Shown here: positions 44,590 through 57,955 of the stretch, one piece after another
Numbering within the stretch: the stretch's first letter is position 1
Layout: every line of letters begins with the position of its first letter
NCBI RefSeq assembly: GCF_008831285.2
Contig: NW_022204507.1
Coordinates: 3,988,174-4,052,173, forward strand
Direction: 5' to 3'
Origin: Nymphaea colorata
Taxonomy: Eukaryota > Streptophyta > Magnoliopsida > Nymphaeales > Nymphaeaceae
Length of the DNA: 64,000 nt
Made by a program: the position numbers and the translations under genes
The notes under the pieces: model-generated
The model's database searches: none
Seen by the model: the letters and a program-made list of their open reading frames with translations, nothing else
What the model was told of the DNA's origin: nothing

Positions 44590-45645
44590 CTAAATAGGAC
44601 CATCAGGTTCAAGCCCAAAATCTACAAAGAAGTTTGGATTCAGTTTCAATCCACCCTTCTTTGTGTCCATGTCAATCTGAAGCATATGTGAGCCCTCCTC
44701 CAAAATCTCTGGATAGAATTGCCGATCCCATGTGCTAAAGAGTGAGTTAGTCACCTACAATCTCTTACCATCCAAGCTCAACAGGATAATTTGTGGCCCA
44801 CCTCTGAGTCTGTTTCCCTAAGAAAAGCAAGAAAATGTAAGAACAACAATGACTTAAACACACACTTTTACTTCAGGAACATCAAACTGAGACTACAGCC
44901 CATCTTTAGATACTGCAGCTATCTGGCTTCCCTACTGAACGAGTCCACCAACCCATGTCCAGTCAAAACAGGCTTTGAAAGGTCCTCAATGTTGTATTGC
45001 CTGACATCACCATGCAGCCCGTTTGAGAAGTAAAGGAAGCGAACATCCAGTGAGATAACGAAATCAGATATAAGTCCAGGCATGTCGGGCATAATCCAAT
45101 TCCGAAAGGTGTCACAGATATTGCAACATAGAAGAAACAAACAAGCAACTTAGGACCCCCTCTCTTTCCAGTACTCTCTCACATATGCACACTTACAGTA
45201 ATGTGAACATCAACAAATGGTACCTCATGGCTCCACGATCCACTTGGAGTGTGGAAAAACCTAATCATGTTGCAGCTTAATGCAGACCCAATGTAACCTG
45301 TATAGAATCTGCAGAACAGTATTAAATTAGTCATAAGTAATAGCCACTACAATAGATGATCATATCAAGTATAGGGTGCACTTTTTAGGACGATGATATT
45401 TGACACTGTCACACTGACCTCCAAAGGTAGGAGATCTGAGTTACCAAGGTCCAGTCTATTTCAGTTCACCATTGGGCCAGCTGTATACATGTAGATGTCT
45501 TCATAACGACCATCTTCTACGTGTTGGAGACTGAATCCTTTTGTAAAAGATTTTGGTGCTCCCCACGATGAACTAATCATGGTCTTGTGTCAAGGCTGAT
45601 ACCAGATGTCATATCCAAATAGAGGACTTGCCAAGTTTCTCCCAT
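44590..45645 (-). pseudogene. Selenium-binding protein (SBP1 family) pseudogene, C-terminal exons
   Basis: SBP1-family proteins are cytosolic beta-propellers, with methanethiol oxidase activity known in some members and a role in redox and heavy-metal responses in plants. Four minus-strand exons are visible: 45645-45419 (SPLFGYDIWYQP, HKTMISSSWGAPKSFTKGFS); 45308-45224 (GYIGSALSCNMIRFFHTPSG); 45127-44872 ([30 protein letters not shown]); 44817-44590 ([44 protein letters not shown]). Damage: TGA after WYQP where Arg is usual, a one-base loss after DGRY, TAG plus two missing bases before LDLG, an acceptor AG apparently changed to AT before 45127, TAG after GKRL, and an early TAG at 44590-44592. 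The N-terminal exons were not found upstream. Confidence 0.92.
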
Positions 45646-48600
45646 CTGAACCAGAACATACATATTGGAGATCAAAAGTACCAGATTTCAACACAAATGA
45701 AGATGTGCCGATCAGAGCACTCACATCAAATGCCTGGAATAAAAGCTAAAATTCATTCCATGAAGTCCATGTGATCTTAAGAGATGTATCTTATCACAGA
45801 AAAATCAAGTGAGGACAGTGATCATGCTCATGTGAGGCAGTGTTAAGTAATCTTGTACAAGAAAAAAGAACTTGCCAGAACCAGTCCATTGATGTGAAAG
45901 CTCAACCAGTCACACTTAAATTTATAGAAACAGACCAGAATTGGTGTGGAAAGAACTAGTGATACTGGCACAATGCAAGTCCCTTGCTTGTTTTCTCTAA
46001 ACAATGAAAAATATAAACTGTTGAACATATATGACAGAGGACTGTGTTAGTGAGTTCTTGATTGAAATAGCATGTCATCAAAAATAATTGTTACAGACCA
46101 TAAAAGATTTCATTCAGAAAATTTGTAAGCTTTGAGGACAATTTCAATGACCAATATTGAGATAAATACATTATGAAAAAGCAAGAATGGATTATCGCTG
46201 AGGTTCCAAGCCATGATACCTTTTGAACATGGAAAGAGAATACTTACGTCTCACTGTATCCATGTTATGCATGTTCAGCATCTTCTCTGAATCCCCCCAT
46301 ATAAACATGGAGGTTGGGCTGACCTGCAATTCTAAAATTACAAAAGATGCCCTTACAAAAATACATGGAGGAATCTTCGGATGAAAGAAATGGATCAAAA
46401 AGCAGTTCACCGCAAAGGAAAGTTCCTTTGCTAGTTGCTCTCTCCAATTCTCCATGAGAAATTGCTTTTGAAGGCTGTCTAAGGCAGAATACAGAGAAAA
46501 ATTCAAGCATAATCCTTTCGGCTTTAGATCTGTTTAAACCAAATACATCCTTCAAATATCCAAAGTAGTAAGCAGCATGTTGAAAAAGAACAAAGAAGAA
46601 GGTTAGAAAATTATAAGCACAAGCAAGGAAGCTGCAATTAAGGACCTCCATCTATTTGCATAACCTACAAATGTTTTGGACATCTATGAATCCAGAAACT
46701 GCATAAAGTAAACTCACGTTTTTTTTTCTTCAATATGCCCATTGTAGAAAGCTTGCATTATATCATTGTAGAACACTTCAATATGCCCATGTTTACCACC
46801 CAAAACAAGAATAAATAGTAGTGACCAGAAATTGCACACTAAGAAATCCACCAAATTCAACAACTTCAATTATATCATTGTAGAACACTTTTTTTTGCTT
46901 GAAGTGCTAGATTCTGCACTAATAATTTATGATCAAAGGAGAAATGGACAGTGGCACTTATGGCATGAACCTCCAAAGTTGCCTCACCTATAAGCTGTGC
47001 AAAATAACAATAATCATTATGGAAAGAAAAGAAAGAAACAGGAAATCGAAAAAGGAATAAAACCAAAGTCAAAAGAGTATGACAGTAGGCAAAGAATAAT
47101 TCAAGCACAATTAACTCCATTCTTCAAACCAACGAATAGTTCAGTTTCTTCTCCCTGCTGAAATAACTAAGAAAACAAAACTTTTCTACCACTCTAGAGA
47201 CAGACCATGGTATATTTTTAAAATGTAGATTAACACATGATTGTATCATAAGCAAGTGGGATATGAACAAATTAGATTCACATATTTTTAGAATGTAGGC
47301 TTCCATGTTAGCAAACACATGATTGTATCATAATAATGTATGATATGCAATTCAAAGACTATCAGAATGTGACACACTCCCATGAATTTGACCAGATTAT
47401 ATTTATCAAAAGAATCAAGTTGTCATGGGCTGACTTTTTCAAGCTTATTTGGCCCGCGTTGCGCCGAAGGATAGTCGGTCTGCAACACAAGTGAAGGCAT
47501 TGAAAAAGGAAAACCAAGAACGTAAGACAATAAAGCACCTAAACAACCCATGTCACAATGAAAGTAAAACTAAGCATGACACTATGCAGGAAACCATTAA
47601 AGCAGAAAACAATTGCCCAACTCAACAAAACTAAATAATTAAACTAAATCAAAATAGGATCCTACTGAATACAAATCAAACCAATGACCTTAACCACTGG
47701 ACATGTGCAATAGCTAACTAAAGGATCTATTCAACTAATCTGACACTAACATGATACAAGAGAAACTGAGCATTATGCTCGTCTAAAACCATGAAGGACC
47801 TGAGGACATCAAACCCAAAACCCATGCAACTTCGATGAATAGAACCTTTCAAAAATGTCATAGTTCAAAATGGACTACAAAATTGATTGGTCCTTTTGAA
47901 AAGAGATAAGAGGTGTTCCATGACAGGCTCAACCCTAAGTCTGGGTTATGTTGAAGACACTCGGTTAAGATGGAATAATGGGCCAGGCTTAATCACTTAT
48001 CCCAAATGATATGCATCTCTTGAGACTAAGAAATGAAATTCGTCACACTCAACATGAGTTGACTAGGTTCGAGAAGTTTCATCTATCCCATGAATGGACT
48101 AATGGTTGGGTAATGGAATGGCCAACATCTTTCAAGGCCAAAGAGGATTGGGAATGAAATGACAAACATATTTCAAGACCAAAGGAGACTGGTTAGTTCC
48201 TCCTATGACTAGAGATGTCAAGTTTTAGTTTAAAATAGTTCAAAAATGATCAATTTAACTAATAAGCATGAGTGCTCGTGTTGTGCAAATAATATGGCCT
48301 TCATTTACAAATAGCACCTACCATACAAGCATTATGATTCATTTTGCATCAATGTCATCAAATCTCTAGAAGGGATGTCTTTCAATTTCCAAAATATGAA
48401 CAAAAAGGAATCATCCTCAGCATCTTAGGTAATAAAAAATAAGAGAAGATATTGACCCTAGGACCGCACATCTACCAAAGACTTTCACATTCAATTCCTG
48501 CAAGTTCAGCCTTCATGCCTTTCATCTCTTGGCAAACACATTTTGCTTGTTTGTCCTCTTTTTTTTTTCTTTCTCTTGCATTCAGCTTTTGCCTTAAATT

Positions 48601-50245
48601 TTTTTTTTCTTGATTTTTTTTTTAAGCCGACCTTCACCTTTGAGGGAATACCTTACCACCCCAAAGGCTACTATGAAGCTCCACCGCTTTGGTGGTTATG
48701 TGTAGCTTTGTTACGTATCCAACCCGCTTCACCTTGCGGGTTTTCAATGAGCCAAAGGTTCATAAGTCGTTATCTTCATGGTATAGACATATATCACCTA
48801 TATGCCTACCCGGTACTCTTGATTACTGACCTAGAGGAATGACTACACAAGCCCCGAGCCAATCTCTCAATTCTCATTTTGCTACCTACCAAGATCTTAC
48901 AAAGCATTTTGGCTTCTCTCTCAAGATACCTTCCTGCTAAATCCTTGCAAATGCTTGATTACTAGAGTCAATAGGATTTCCTAGTCTCGACATTCTCAAC
49001 TTCACAGGACCTTTCCTTACTACTCATATTCAGGATCTTTTCAATTTTCCTCTTCCATTGTTTGGCAACAAAAATTTGAAATTTTATCCTTCTGCTCAAG
49101 CAGGTAGTAAGAATAAAGAAAAGCCACATCATTGTGTGAGAAGACACTTTTAAAATGTTCTTAAGAAAAACTGAAAATTATCACTTTTACAAAAGTTCTT
49201 AACATCAAATGGTATATCACCAAGAGGAAGGAATTCTACTTTAAAGAAGAGGGTGAATGCAAAATAGCATAGGTTGGTTGGGTAGAAAAATGAACTTCAC
49301 CAACTCTCATAGGGATACGAAAGGTTGGTTTAATAGTGACAATTTTCCATAAATGTTTGAGTCCTCAACTGATTGAAAGTTTTACAAATGGTTTAGGTTA
49401 AGCTCTTATCTTTCCCCAAAGGAAGCTCGGGATAAACCAATCCTATGTGGTGGATTTTGTAAAATCATCAAGTGCATGATAATGACTACTATGGGATTGG
49501 ACTCTATTAGACTCTAATTGTATGACTATCCAGCAAGTTGATCAGTCTTGTGCCCTGGTTACATGAGGACTTTGCAAAATATGTTCTTGACCACAAACTA
49601 ATAAAGCATTAGCAGAAAACATCCAAACACAATGTCATCATACATGGAGGTGTCATCTACCTACTCCTTACCATGACCTTATGCTGCCGTTCCTTTGCAT
49701 GACATGTTGACTTGCTTCTTGTTTGAGATATCTATGAAATGCCTGAACCAAGCTACACCACTTAGAGAACTGATTTTCATTCGTTGACTACAAATGATAA
49801 CCCTAGAGTTTAGCTTCTACCCTGTGAAACATGACCAAGCGGCGAGGCGAATCTCAAAACTCTTGAATCCAGGTCAGAGAAAAAAATGATTAAGCTAACA
49901 ACTGAGGAAACTGTTTCACCTAAAATAAACATAGACTTCCAAAATTTCCTATCCACAGCAACAACATACAACACTAACGTTCTTGATGAGCATGACAACT
50001 TAATTGAAATGAAGGCACCATACTTTATAAACATAAAAATCCCAGAAGAGACCTCCAGTCCATGTTAGTTGATGAAATCAGAACTACATGCAACCAATCC
50101 ACCTGATGCCTACAACTGAAACCTGACCAAATTGTGGCACTAAAATCCTCCCAATACATGACCTAAAGCGGAAGTCAAGAGAAGCAGCAAAACAAGGTAC
50201 TCGATCAGCAATCACGAAGTGGATTGGGGAAAATAGCTGCAGATA
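45646..50245. other. Region without an assignable gene
   Basis: Scattered frames look mildly coding on the minus strand, for example 46545-46320 (SKAISHGELERATSKGTFLC and GELLFDPFLSSEDSSMYF), but I do not recognise them and no splice pattern ties them to either neighbour. Around 48545-48790 a T-rich tract and a CTTTGGTGGTTATG block resemble LTR or leader sequence, without defined ends. No rRNA, tRNA or array was seen. Confidence 0.4.
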
Positions 50246-50249
50246 CTAT

Positions 50250-50932
50250 GATATAAGTCTTCCCCATACAGTCGATGATTCCAAATTAGGCGTCCTTTTC
50301 ATCGAACTATTATTCCATGTCGATGGCACCGTATTCAATTTCTCCGATGCAGAATCCATAACCCACAATAAGCAAAATGGAAAAAGGATTACTGAAGGCC
50401 AGTTTTCACAATTATCATTCTCCCAAGTGGCACATGTAGAACTCGTGATACAAACCTGGTGAAGGAGGTGGCATCGTGACCGGTTTGTCGACCGCGGCAT
50501 CTGGATTGGATGCTGGGGTTTCAGCCGGTGCCGGATCTTCCACAGAACCGGTCGCTCGGTCAAAGGGGAGCTGGTATCATGAAGACGACGACGCCAATTC
50601 CTTCGAGTTGGGCACATCGCCCCATGGTGTGACTGGCACCTCTTTTGGATGAGAGTTCTCCACCTGACTCCACCAATCCAACCCCGAAAGAAAAACAAGT
50701 TCTCCGCCTGATTCCCCAAAATCAAGCCCTGAAGAAAACAACCCCCTAAGAAAACCAGAAAACACATAAATGAGATGTTGGAGTCGACAACAAACCCAAG
50801 AATAGGCAAACAATAACAAATAATATTTGGGCATGGTTTGCTTCATCCGAATACCTTGAGATGCTTGCTTCTTCGCGCCAGCGATGGCATGGAAAGCTTG
50901 GCCGATGAAGAGCTGCACCTGGTGGAAACCAT
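50250..50932 (-). pseudogene. FHA/AAA-ATPase (At4g02480/DAA1-like) 5' remnant
   Basis: Minus-strand exon 1 (50932-50855) encodes MVSTRCSSSSAKLSMPSLAR and SKHLK before GTATTC, like the MVSTRRS… start of the plant AAA ATPases that carry an FHA domain. Exon 2 (50663-50456), after GGAGTCAG, continues VENSHPKEVPVTPWGDVPNS, then a TGA, then VEDPAPAETPASNPDAAVDK and a GTTTG donor. The next exon (about 50350-50250) encodes PSTWNNSSMKRTPNLESSTV and WGRLIS before TAG, the usual start of the FHA region (…NPN.E.STPWCRLLSQ), with CAG changed to TAG. The FHA body and the AAA domain do not follow. Full members exceed 1000 residues. Confidence 0.8.
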
Positions 50933-51530
50933 GGCTCCCTTCTCTGATCATGCTTCCCTCTCTCCCCTTTCTCCTATTCCTTCTCCCCCACTTTCCTCCT
51001 CTCTGAGCGGACGTCAGTCGCTCTTCCTCTTTCTTGTCTTCCCGAAACGGCAAAAGGAGAGAAACAAAAAGGAAAAAACGGAATGGTCGAATACAATGAG
51101 GAGCCCCAACCCAATATTACAGTATGGATGAGGCGGATGAGGTTGAATCCGACTCGGAAATGTGACAAAAAAATACAACAAAAAAAAACGCACACACAAA
51201 AATCGTCATATGATGTGTGCACTTGGATATGGTCAACCCATTTCTTCGCTTTTCTTTTCCATCTGTTGTGGTCCAGTGGACTCAAAATGTTTCCTTAGTG
51301 AGTCCAGTGTGGTAAAACCATAGAAAGGTTCTCTGTTTGCCTTTGATATAGACCAAACTTAAGAGTTGTTTATCTCATAACAAGGATGGGATCCGGGAAA
51401 TGACCCTTCCAATCAAGGGCGGCCATGTTATTAGAGACATGTGTCTACATGGCGGTCAGTTTTTGGATCTCTCTCGATTGTATCTGGTTTAACAAAGGAT
51501 TTAGCTTAAATCTACTGTTTTGGCAAATAG
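50933..51530. other. Upstream flank of the FHA/AAA remnant
   Basis: Contains a CT-rich stretch at 50950-51010 (AG-rich on the gene strand, as in many plant 5' leaders) and no gene of its own. Confidence 0.4.
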
Positions 51531-53330
51531 CAGATTTGAAAACGATCGTTTAAGATGCAAGGCCTACAAACAACATAATCTTTGCATAGTGCACACACAC
51601 ATATATATTTATAAAGTTTGTACATTATACATATATATAATATATATACATATATGCTATATATCTATATATAAATATTTATACATACGTATAATATATA
51701 TACATATATGCTACTGTATATACATACAAATGTATATATTATGTACGTATATATGTGTACATATAGTGTTGTGCAATATGCGTATACACATGTATAATAT
51801 AATATATATAATACGTACAATTCATGCTTAACATATATATGGTATTATACATTGTACATATTTATATATAGATATTAATACATGTATGTAATATATATCT
51901 ACATATCATTGATCTCAAGCTTGAAGGGATGAGATTTGATTTGAGATCTATGAACTTTAAGACGCAAGGCCTACAAACAACATAATGTTTTCATAGTGCA
52001 CATACACATAGATATTTATAAAGTTTGTACGTTATACATATATATAATATACATACATATGTGCTATATATCTGTATATAAATATTTATACATACGTATA
52101 ATATATATACATATATGCTAATGTACACACATAGAAATGTATATATTATGTACATACATATATATATATATTATACGTATGTATAAATATTTATTTATTT
52201 ATATATATATATATATATACATATAGTGTTGTGTAATATGCGTATGCACATGTATAATATAATATGTATAACGCATACATAACGTATAAATGGTAGTAGA
52301 CATTGTACATATTTATATATAGATATTAATATATGTATGTAATATATATCTATATATTCACACATAACGTACATATGTATGTACACATATAATACAAATA
52401 TGTACATATATATGTTAGATATATATGTATGTATTACGTAAATACATATATATGTATATATATGTATGCATATATGTTATATGTACCTACATTATCAGTA
52501 CATATTTGTATATTATATGCACATGTATACATATATATATGTATGTGCACACATAAATATATGCATAAAATAATATTAATATGCACATATATATAGTATG
52601 AACGTGTACGTCTATATGTTTGCATATATGTGTTATATACATTCATGCACATATGTATTAATGTATATATACAAATGTACATATATATGTATAGGTACCT
52701 ATATGTTGAAATTATACCTATTATATACATATATGTAATGTATATGTGTATACGTACATATATATGTGTGTGTACATATATATATATAACGTATTACTAT
52801 ACATGACATATATTATATATATGTACCTATACATATAATATATTTTATTGTAACATACTATATGTACATTGGTACAATGTATTACATATATAATATACAC
52901 AGAACATACATATATTTTATATACATATTGTATGTACTCATATGTACGTACATATAAAATATACATATAACGTATTACTATACAAAAATACATATATTAT
53001 ATATATGTACCTGTACATATAACACATTTTTACGGTAACGTACTATATGTACATTGGTACAATGTATTACATACATAATATACACATAACATACATATAT
53101 TTTATATACATATTGTACTACATATTCATAAGTGTATACATATTGTATGTACTCACATGTATTTAAAATACTTATATTATATATAACATCTATTAGCATT
53201 ACATATGTACAAATTATACATATACATGCATATATGTCTTATATACACATTACGTGTATAATATAATATGTATCCATATGCACATGTATATAAGTATCAC
53301 ATATGTACGTATTATACACAATGTTATAAA
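51531..53330. repeat. 1.8-kb TATATACATA-rich low-complexity block with internal duplications
   Basis: Almost the whole stretch is built from ATATAT, TACATA and GTATAT steps with few G or C. Within it, a longer unit repeats: GCAAGGCCTACAAACAACAT recurs at 51559 and 51965, and ATTGTACATATTTATATATA recurs at 51849 and 52301, giving a step of about 400-450 bp. A second duplication steps by about 181 bp (AACGTATTACTATACA at 52789 and 52970). Confidence 0.9.
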
Positions 53331-53380
53331 AAGCGTATGGTAAGGTGTTTCTGTCTGAGGTGGAATATAATCCCTAATAG

Positions 53381-53820
53381 TGAGGATGCCGATCGATCTT
53401 CTCAGGTCTTCCGCTACAACCTCCAATGATCAACGAACATGAGACTCAACAATGGTGGAAACAATTGGGAAATATCAAAAGATCGAGCGAGAGAGGGAGT
53501 TGCACAAAGATGATCGAGGGCGAGAGATTGCAAGAGAAACAGAAAATACATTATAAAGGGAGAGAGATAGTTGTCCAAACCCTCGATTGTCTGTTCTGCA
53601 GGTTATGTGAAACCCTCATTCGAGTGATGGCTTTCCATCGCTCTCAACGAGGTGATGATGACGATCAATCTCCCAGGTCTTCCGCTACAACATCCAATGA
53701 TCAGCAAACATGAGACTCAATAATGGTGGAAGCGATTGGGAAATATTAGCGAGAGAGGGAGTTGGGCAAAGATGATTGAGGTCGAGAGATTGCAAGAGAA
53801 ACAGAAAATGCATTATAAAA
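53381..53820. repeat. Imperfect tandem duplication, step ~270 bp
   Basis: CAGGTCTTCCGCTACAAC followed by TCCAATGATCA, ATGAGACTCAA and GAGAGATTGCAAGAGAAACA occurs at about 53403 and again at about 53674. Both copies end in a CATTATAAA-like motif. The second abuts the subtilase fragment. Confidence 0.85.
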
Positions 53821-54165
53821 AGACGATGTCCACCCCGTCCCCGACCGCATCGTCTATCCCCTTGAGCAGGTCCGCCCTGAAGCATCCCTCCTTCGAACAC
53901 ACCTTATAGATTGCCAGCCGGCTCGTCGACGACCCACCCCTGGCTGCTCCCAGCCCCATCCCGCAGTAGTATGCGTTGTGCATGATGGTGCTAGCCAGCT
54001 GCGGTCGACTTGGTGTGGCTTCCATGCCCCACTATGTCCCTGGGCGAGCTCATCAACGTACTGGGCCCGTTTGACTAGGGGACTTTTGCCACCCCGAATG
54101 AGTTATAATACCAAGCATTGATCACCTTCTTGAGTCGAAGTTCACCCATCAACTCTATTTTGGCT
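53813..54165 (-). pseudogene. Subtilisin-like protease (subtilase) fragment
   Basis: Minus-strand pieces follow the order of a plant subtilase around the catalytic His: KKVINAWYYNS (usually KIIGARYY), then SPRDIVGHGSHTKSTAAG with the GHG.HT.STAAG histidine motif, a TAG and frameshift, then NAYYCGMGLGAARGGSSTSR, LAIYKVCSKEGC and IDDAVGDGVDIV. Subtilases are secreted serine proteases made as preproproteins of 700-800 residues; only about 110 codons remain, without signal peptide, catalytic Asp or Ser regions. The fragment stops sharply at 53813 against the duplicated segment to its left. Confidence 0.85.
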
Positions 54166-55150
54166 ATAGGTATGTGATTTCAAATTGGAGCATAAATTTT
54201 AAACCTGTTGCAGTTGGATGCTTTGTAGTTAGACCCTTCCATGCACGTTCCTTTCCCTCTTAATGGTATATCATTGAAATTCAGTGATTCAGGCAAAATT
54301 CCGAATAGACGCCACAAGAGAAGGTTAATTGGTTAAGTAATACCTGATATTATGTATAAGTAGACTACTCAAAGAGAATATTATGCACTTGGAACACAGA
54401 ACATTTTTAGAACATGTGTTTCAAGAATTCTATGCTTTTGTTTTAGGAAATATGATCTAATTACTTACTTATAGCATTTGATTGCTTAATTTAGGAACGA
54501 TGACCATAACTGGATCATTCTTCTCAAAATAAGAACATAACATGTGTTTTAAGAAAATGTGTTTGAAGAGCACAAAATTTTTCTTACCAAATGCCTAATG
54601 ATATTGGAATTTGAATTAAAATTGAAGTTTGGGTAGCAAATGATTGACAGATTATCGATTAACATATGCTTTGTATGTGATTGGAATCGATAAATGGCAC
54701 ATACATGGGATCACATGGTTGTGGCAATAAATAGATAGACATAAAAGAAATAAAGTGCGGCATGGAGTAGCATTAGTAAAAATTAGAAGCTCGACCAGAT
54801 CCCTGCTCCGTAAAATTTAAAAGGTTTCCTATCCAAATCTAAAAGCACCAAATTCCCAGCTTCCATCTAAAAGCAAGAGTGATTTGTACAACGAAATCTC
54901 TTTCTCGAAAAGTTTGTAAGCAAGCTATAAGTGTTCGAAAAGGAATGTGGTGGACTGTTTTTTCGCATCCCTCTATTGCGTAATGAACCAAGATTCCTGG
55001 GATGCTCATAAAATATGTCCAAACGACTCATAAGGGCAAGGAGATCAAGGGGATTTATTTGATTTTGGAGAATGTCACTTGAATGTAGTGGGGGATTTTT
55101 TGATCTTTTAAGTCGGCATATCAAATTTTGATCCATATCCAGTATAATTT
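54166..55150. other. Stretch without recognisable features
   Basis: A+T-rich DNA with no family-like frame. It ends at the probable left edge of the chromovirus LTR. Confidence 0.4.
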
Positions 55151-57939
55151 CAAATTTAAAACTTGTTGCATGGTGGGAACCTAGAGCCGGCTAGTGATTT
55201 CTACGCCCGAGAATAGATCCCAAGTCCAGAATCAACTCACGGGAGCCTAAAGTCCAAACTTAAGCAAATTATATTTACAAACTATATCCCCACCAGACGG
55301 CAACCCCAGCTTTATAGTACCCTGGGTAAAAGATACAAGTGTTTTCCCAGACCCACGGTTTAAATCCTACTACAACACTAAGGGGATCAAGGTTTGTACA
55401 AACGTGAGTGATACAAATTTAACTCTCACAACTCACCCAACATTCATGCAAAACCATTCATACAATCCCTAGAATGGCCAAACCATACCCTTTACCATTG
55501 GTGGTCTAGCTACCCACAGCCGTGTCCTTGCCAAGGTGCCTTGGAGGGACTACTGACAGTAGCAATTGGCTAGAGCCTGGTTTAGAAAACAATTACACCC
55601 GTAACCCCATTCTATAGGATGTTGAGAAGTTACCTACCCGATGAGATATCGACTTAAACAGCAATAGATCCGACAGAAAGCCAGTGGCAAATCCACTCTC
55701 AGATATCTCACCAAGGAGGTGGAATGAAGGCTAGGCCTGCCTGGCCTAGGACAGCTTGTGGACTGGTGGAAGCTGGCCGAGAGAGATGGAGTGTCCCGGC
55801 AATGGAAGGGGACGGCCAAGCTGGGAACAAGGAGGTGAGCTTGGTATAGGGCAGGCTCGGTTTAGGTGAAGCGGGTTTGGTCTAGTTGGAAGTGGTTCGG
55901 TAGTGGAGTGGGCTTGGTCTAGACGTGAGATGGAGGTTAATTCCTGAGAGGGTCGGTTATGGCTTAGAGATAGGTGACGGGTTGTGCAAGAGAGGGTGGA
56001 GAGTTACCTGAGAGAAGATGACACTAATGATTAGGATCAGTTAGGCTAACGGGTTTAAGTCAAGAGACATGCGAGAGGAGTGGTTTGCTAATGATGGGTG
56101 AAGGCTAGTAATGATGAGGAGGAGGAGTTAGCATGAGGTGGAGGTTGATTAAGGCTTGTGTGAAGTGGAAAGGGTTGGTTATGAGAGGTGAAGAGGCTAA
56201 GAGGTTTGAGAAGGGTCTCCCTAGCTAAGGAAATTGAATACGTACCTTAACTCCTCAATGATGGCTGATGATGGTGCGAGTGGAGGTGAACGGCTGAAGA
56301 GACACTCGGTGGAGGGATTTGTAACTCTCGTCTTTTAGGATGGGGAGCTCAAGAGGAGGCTGCGACGTGTAACGGTTGCAGACTGCACCCTCTCCTTAAC
56401 TCAATTTAGTGCCATCTTTATGGGAATACCCTTGCCAATTAATTCGAACTCTAGTAATGAATCAAACTGACCATGGGCAAATCGGGAATCCACTGAAATG
56501 ATGGGGCTGGACCAAAAACTGATCGGAAAAGTAACAGCAATTGGTTAATCCGGTTGTAGCACACAGATTTCCGACGGGGAGCGAGTTCTTTGCGATGGCT
56601 GGTCGGATTCACCTGAAACTTGGTGGGGATGTTGCTAAGATCTGGGTGATTATGCTGGGGTGAACGAGAGAGTGAAATTCGCCCTTCGTTGCTTCAGATT
56701 TTGCCTGCAACTTCCACCCAGGTACTGCTTGGTTTCTGCCAAGCCGAGCAAGCGATGTGGTTGTTTAAGGGTCAGCTATTGGGGAAAATCCATCTCCTTT
56801 CTAGACAGGAATTCTTGAATTGATGCGGAGTGACTTGCTGCTTCCGAGGACAGAATTCTCCAGTTGATTCACCATTTGAATTCACAGAAATCTGACTGGC
56901 CTTCCACCAATGGATTCCAATGAACCTTTGGATTCTCTCCTTGACAATCAGTCTGATAAACTAGGCTGTGATCTACCTTTCCGGTGCCTGATTTTGACAG
57001 AGATTAAGAAGCTTACTAGGGCCGATCTTAACCTGTCTTAAGCTCTGCTCGAGGTGGAAGGAACTAGGAGATGAACTCAGTTCCTCCCTTAATCCCTATC
57101 AGCCGGAGTTGTTGCTTGATTGCTAGTCGACTAGAGCCACGAGTCGATTTCCGTCAAGCCTTCCCAAGATAGTTCTCCATCCTCTAACTTCTTCTGGGGA
57201 TGAAGTAGTTGCACCGTGAGAAGATGGCGATTCGGTTAGGGAATTTGTGCGTAGGATGAAGATGCTCTTAGAGGATTTGTGGTGGCCTCAAAGGTCATCT
57301 CCAAACCTATTTTGCATCATCCAGAGCCACGGTTTGGAGCCTTGGAATTCCCGTCATCGGCGGTAAGATGATGAGAGGAAGAGAGAGGGGAGAGCCAATT
57401 CACACAAAAAGCTCTACTTCTAATTCTTGATTGCATACTGAAAAAAGACTTACAAAAGAGTTTGAGTACTTGAAATAAAACCAGTTCTAACACATGAACC
57501 CAGACACTTGCTGAAATGAAGGACTCGACTATAAGAAAATGCATGAAAGGGAAATCGAGACAAGATGTCTCGGAAGTTCAGTGAGTTTGGCTTCTCTCTC
57601 GTGGGTTCAGCCATATAACCTGCCTAAGTTCGGCCTTACGGTTGCCACGCGAACCGGGTCAGGACTAGACTGATGGTTTGAATTCGCTATAACTGGATCT
57701 AGGTATAGTTCCCGTGCCTGCTCAGCCTTGAAGTCTTCAGCTCGCTGCCCGCGCTCCACTGATGATGCTCTGCCCACACCTCCCGCTGCATCAACTTCAA
57801 GTTCTGCGTTAGCCTCCTTTAGCCCATCTACACTTTCCATAATACTGGCCGCAAACCTGACCGAAGGCACTCGGCTCTCTTGCCCTCACTTGGAGTGCTG
57901 GCCCCGGTTCTTGGCATCCCTATAGGAAGGTCTGCATCA
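55151..57939 (-). repeat. 3' LTR of the chromovirus (copy A)
   Basis: From about 55745 it aligns with copy B (58637 onward). Copy A lacks about 240 bp present in B after GGCCGAGAGAGA. The right end, TCTGCATCA at 57939, abuts a purine tract on the element strand. The left end is placed at TGTTGCATGG (about 55151) only because it starts with TG and gives a reasonable length; there is no second copy to test it. Confidence 0.65.
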
Positions 57940-57955
57940 GATCCTCCCTCCTTAC
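57940..57955 (-). other. Polypurine tract of the chromovirus
   Basis: On the minus strand GTAAGGAGGGAGGATC leads directly into TGATGCAGACC, the start of the 3' LTR. It overlaps the last codons of the integrase frame. Confidence 0.75.

Noticed and set aside
50246-50809. 187-codon minus-strand frame as one protein
   Set aside because: Its first half is an out-of-frame reading of the FHA/AAA exon 2; only its end (TPNLESSTVWGRLIS) is real coding, belonging to the next exon.
51520-53200. Several open frames rich in Tyr and Ile
   Set aside because: They arise from TATACATA repeats lacking stops; composition alone explains them.
54970-54985. TTGCG as left target duplication of the chromovirus
   Set aside because: The same pentamer follows the right LTR end, but here it is followed by TAATG rather than TG and leaves an unlikely LTR start; chance match.
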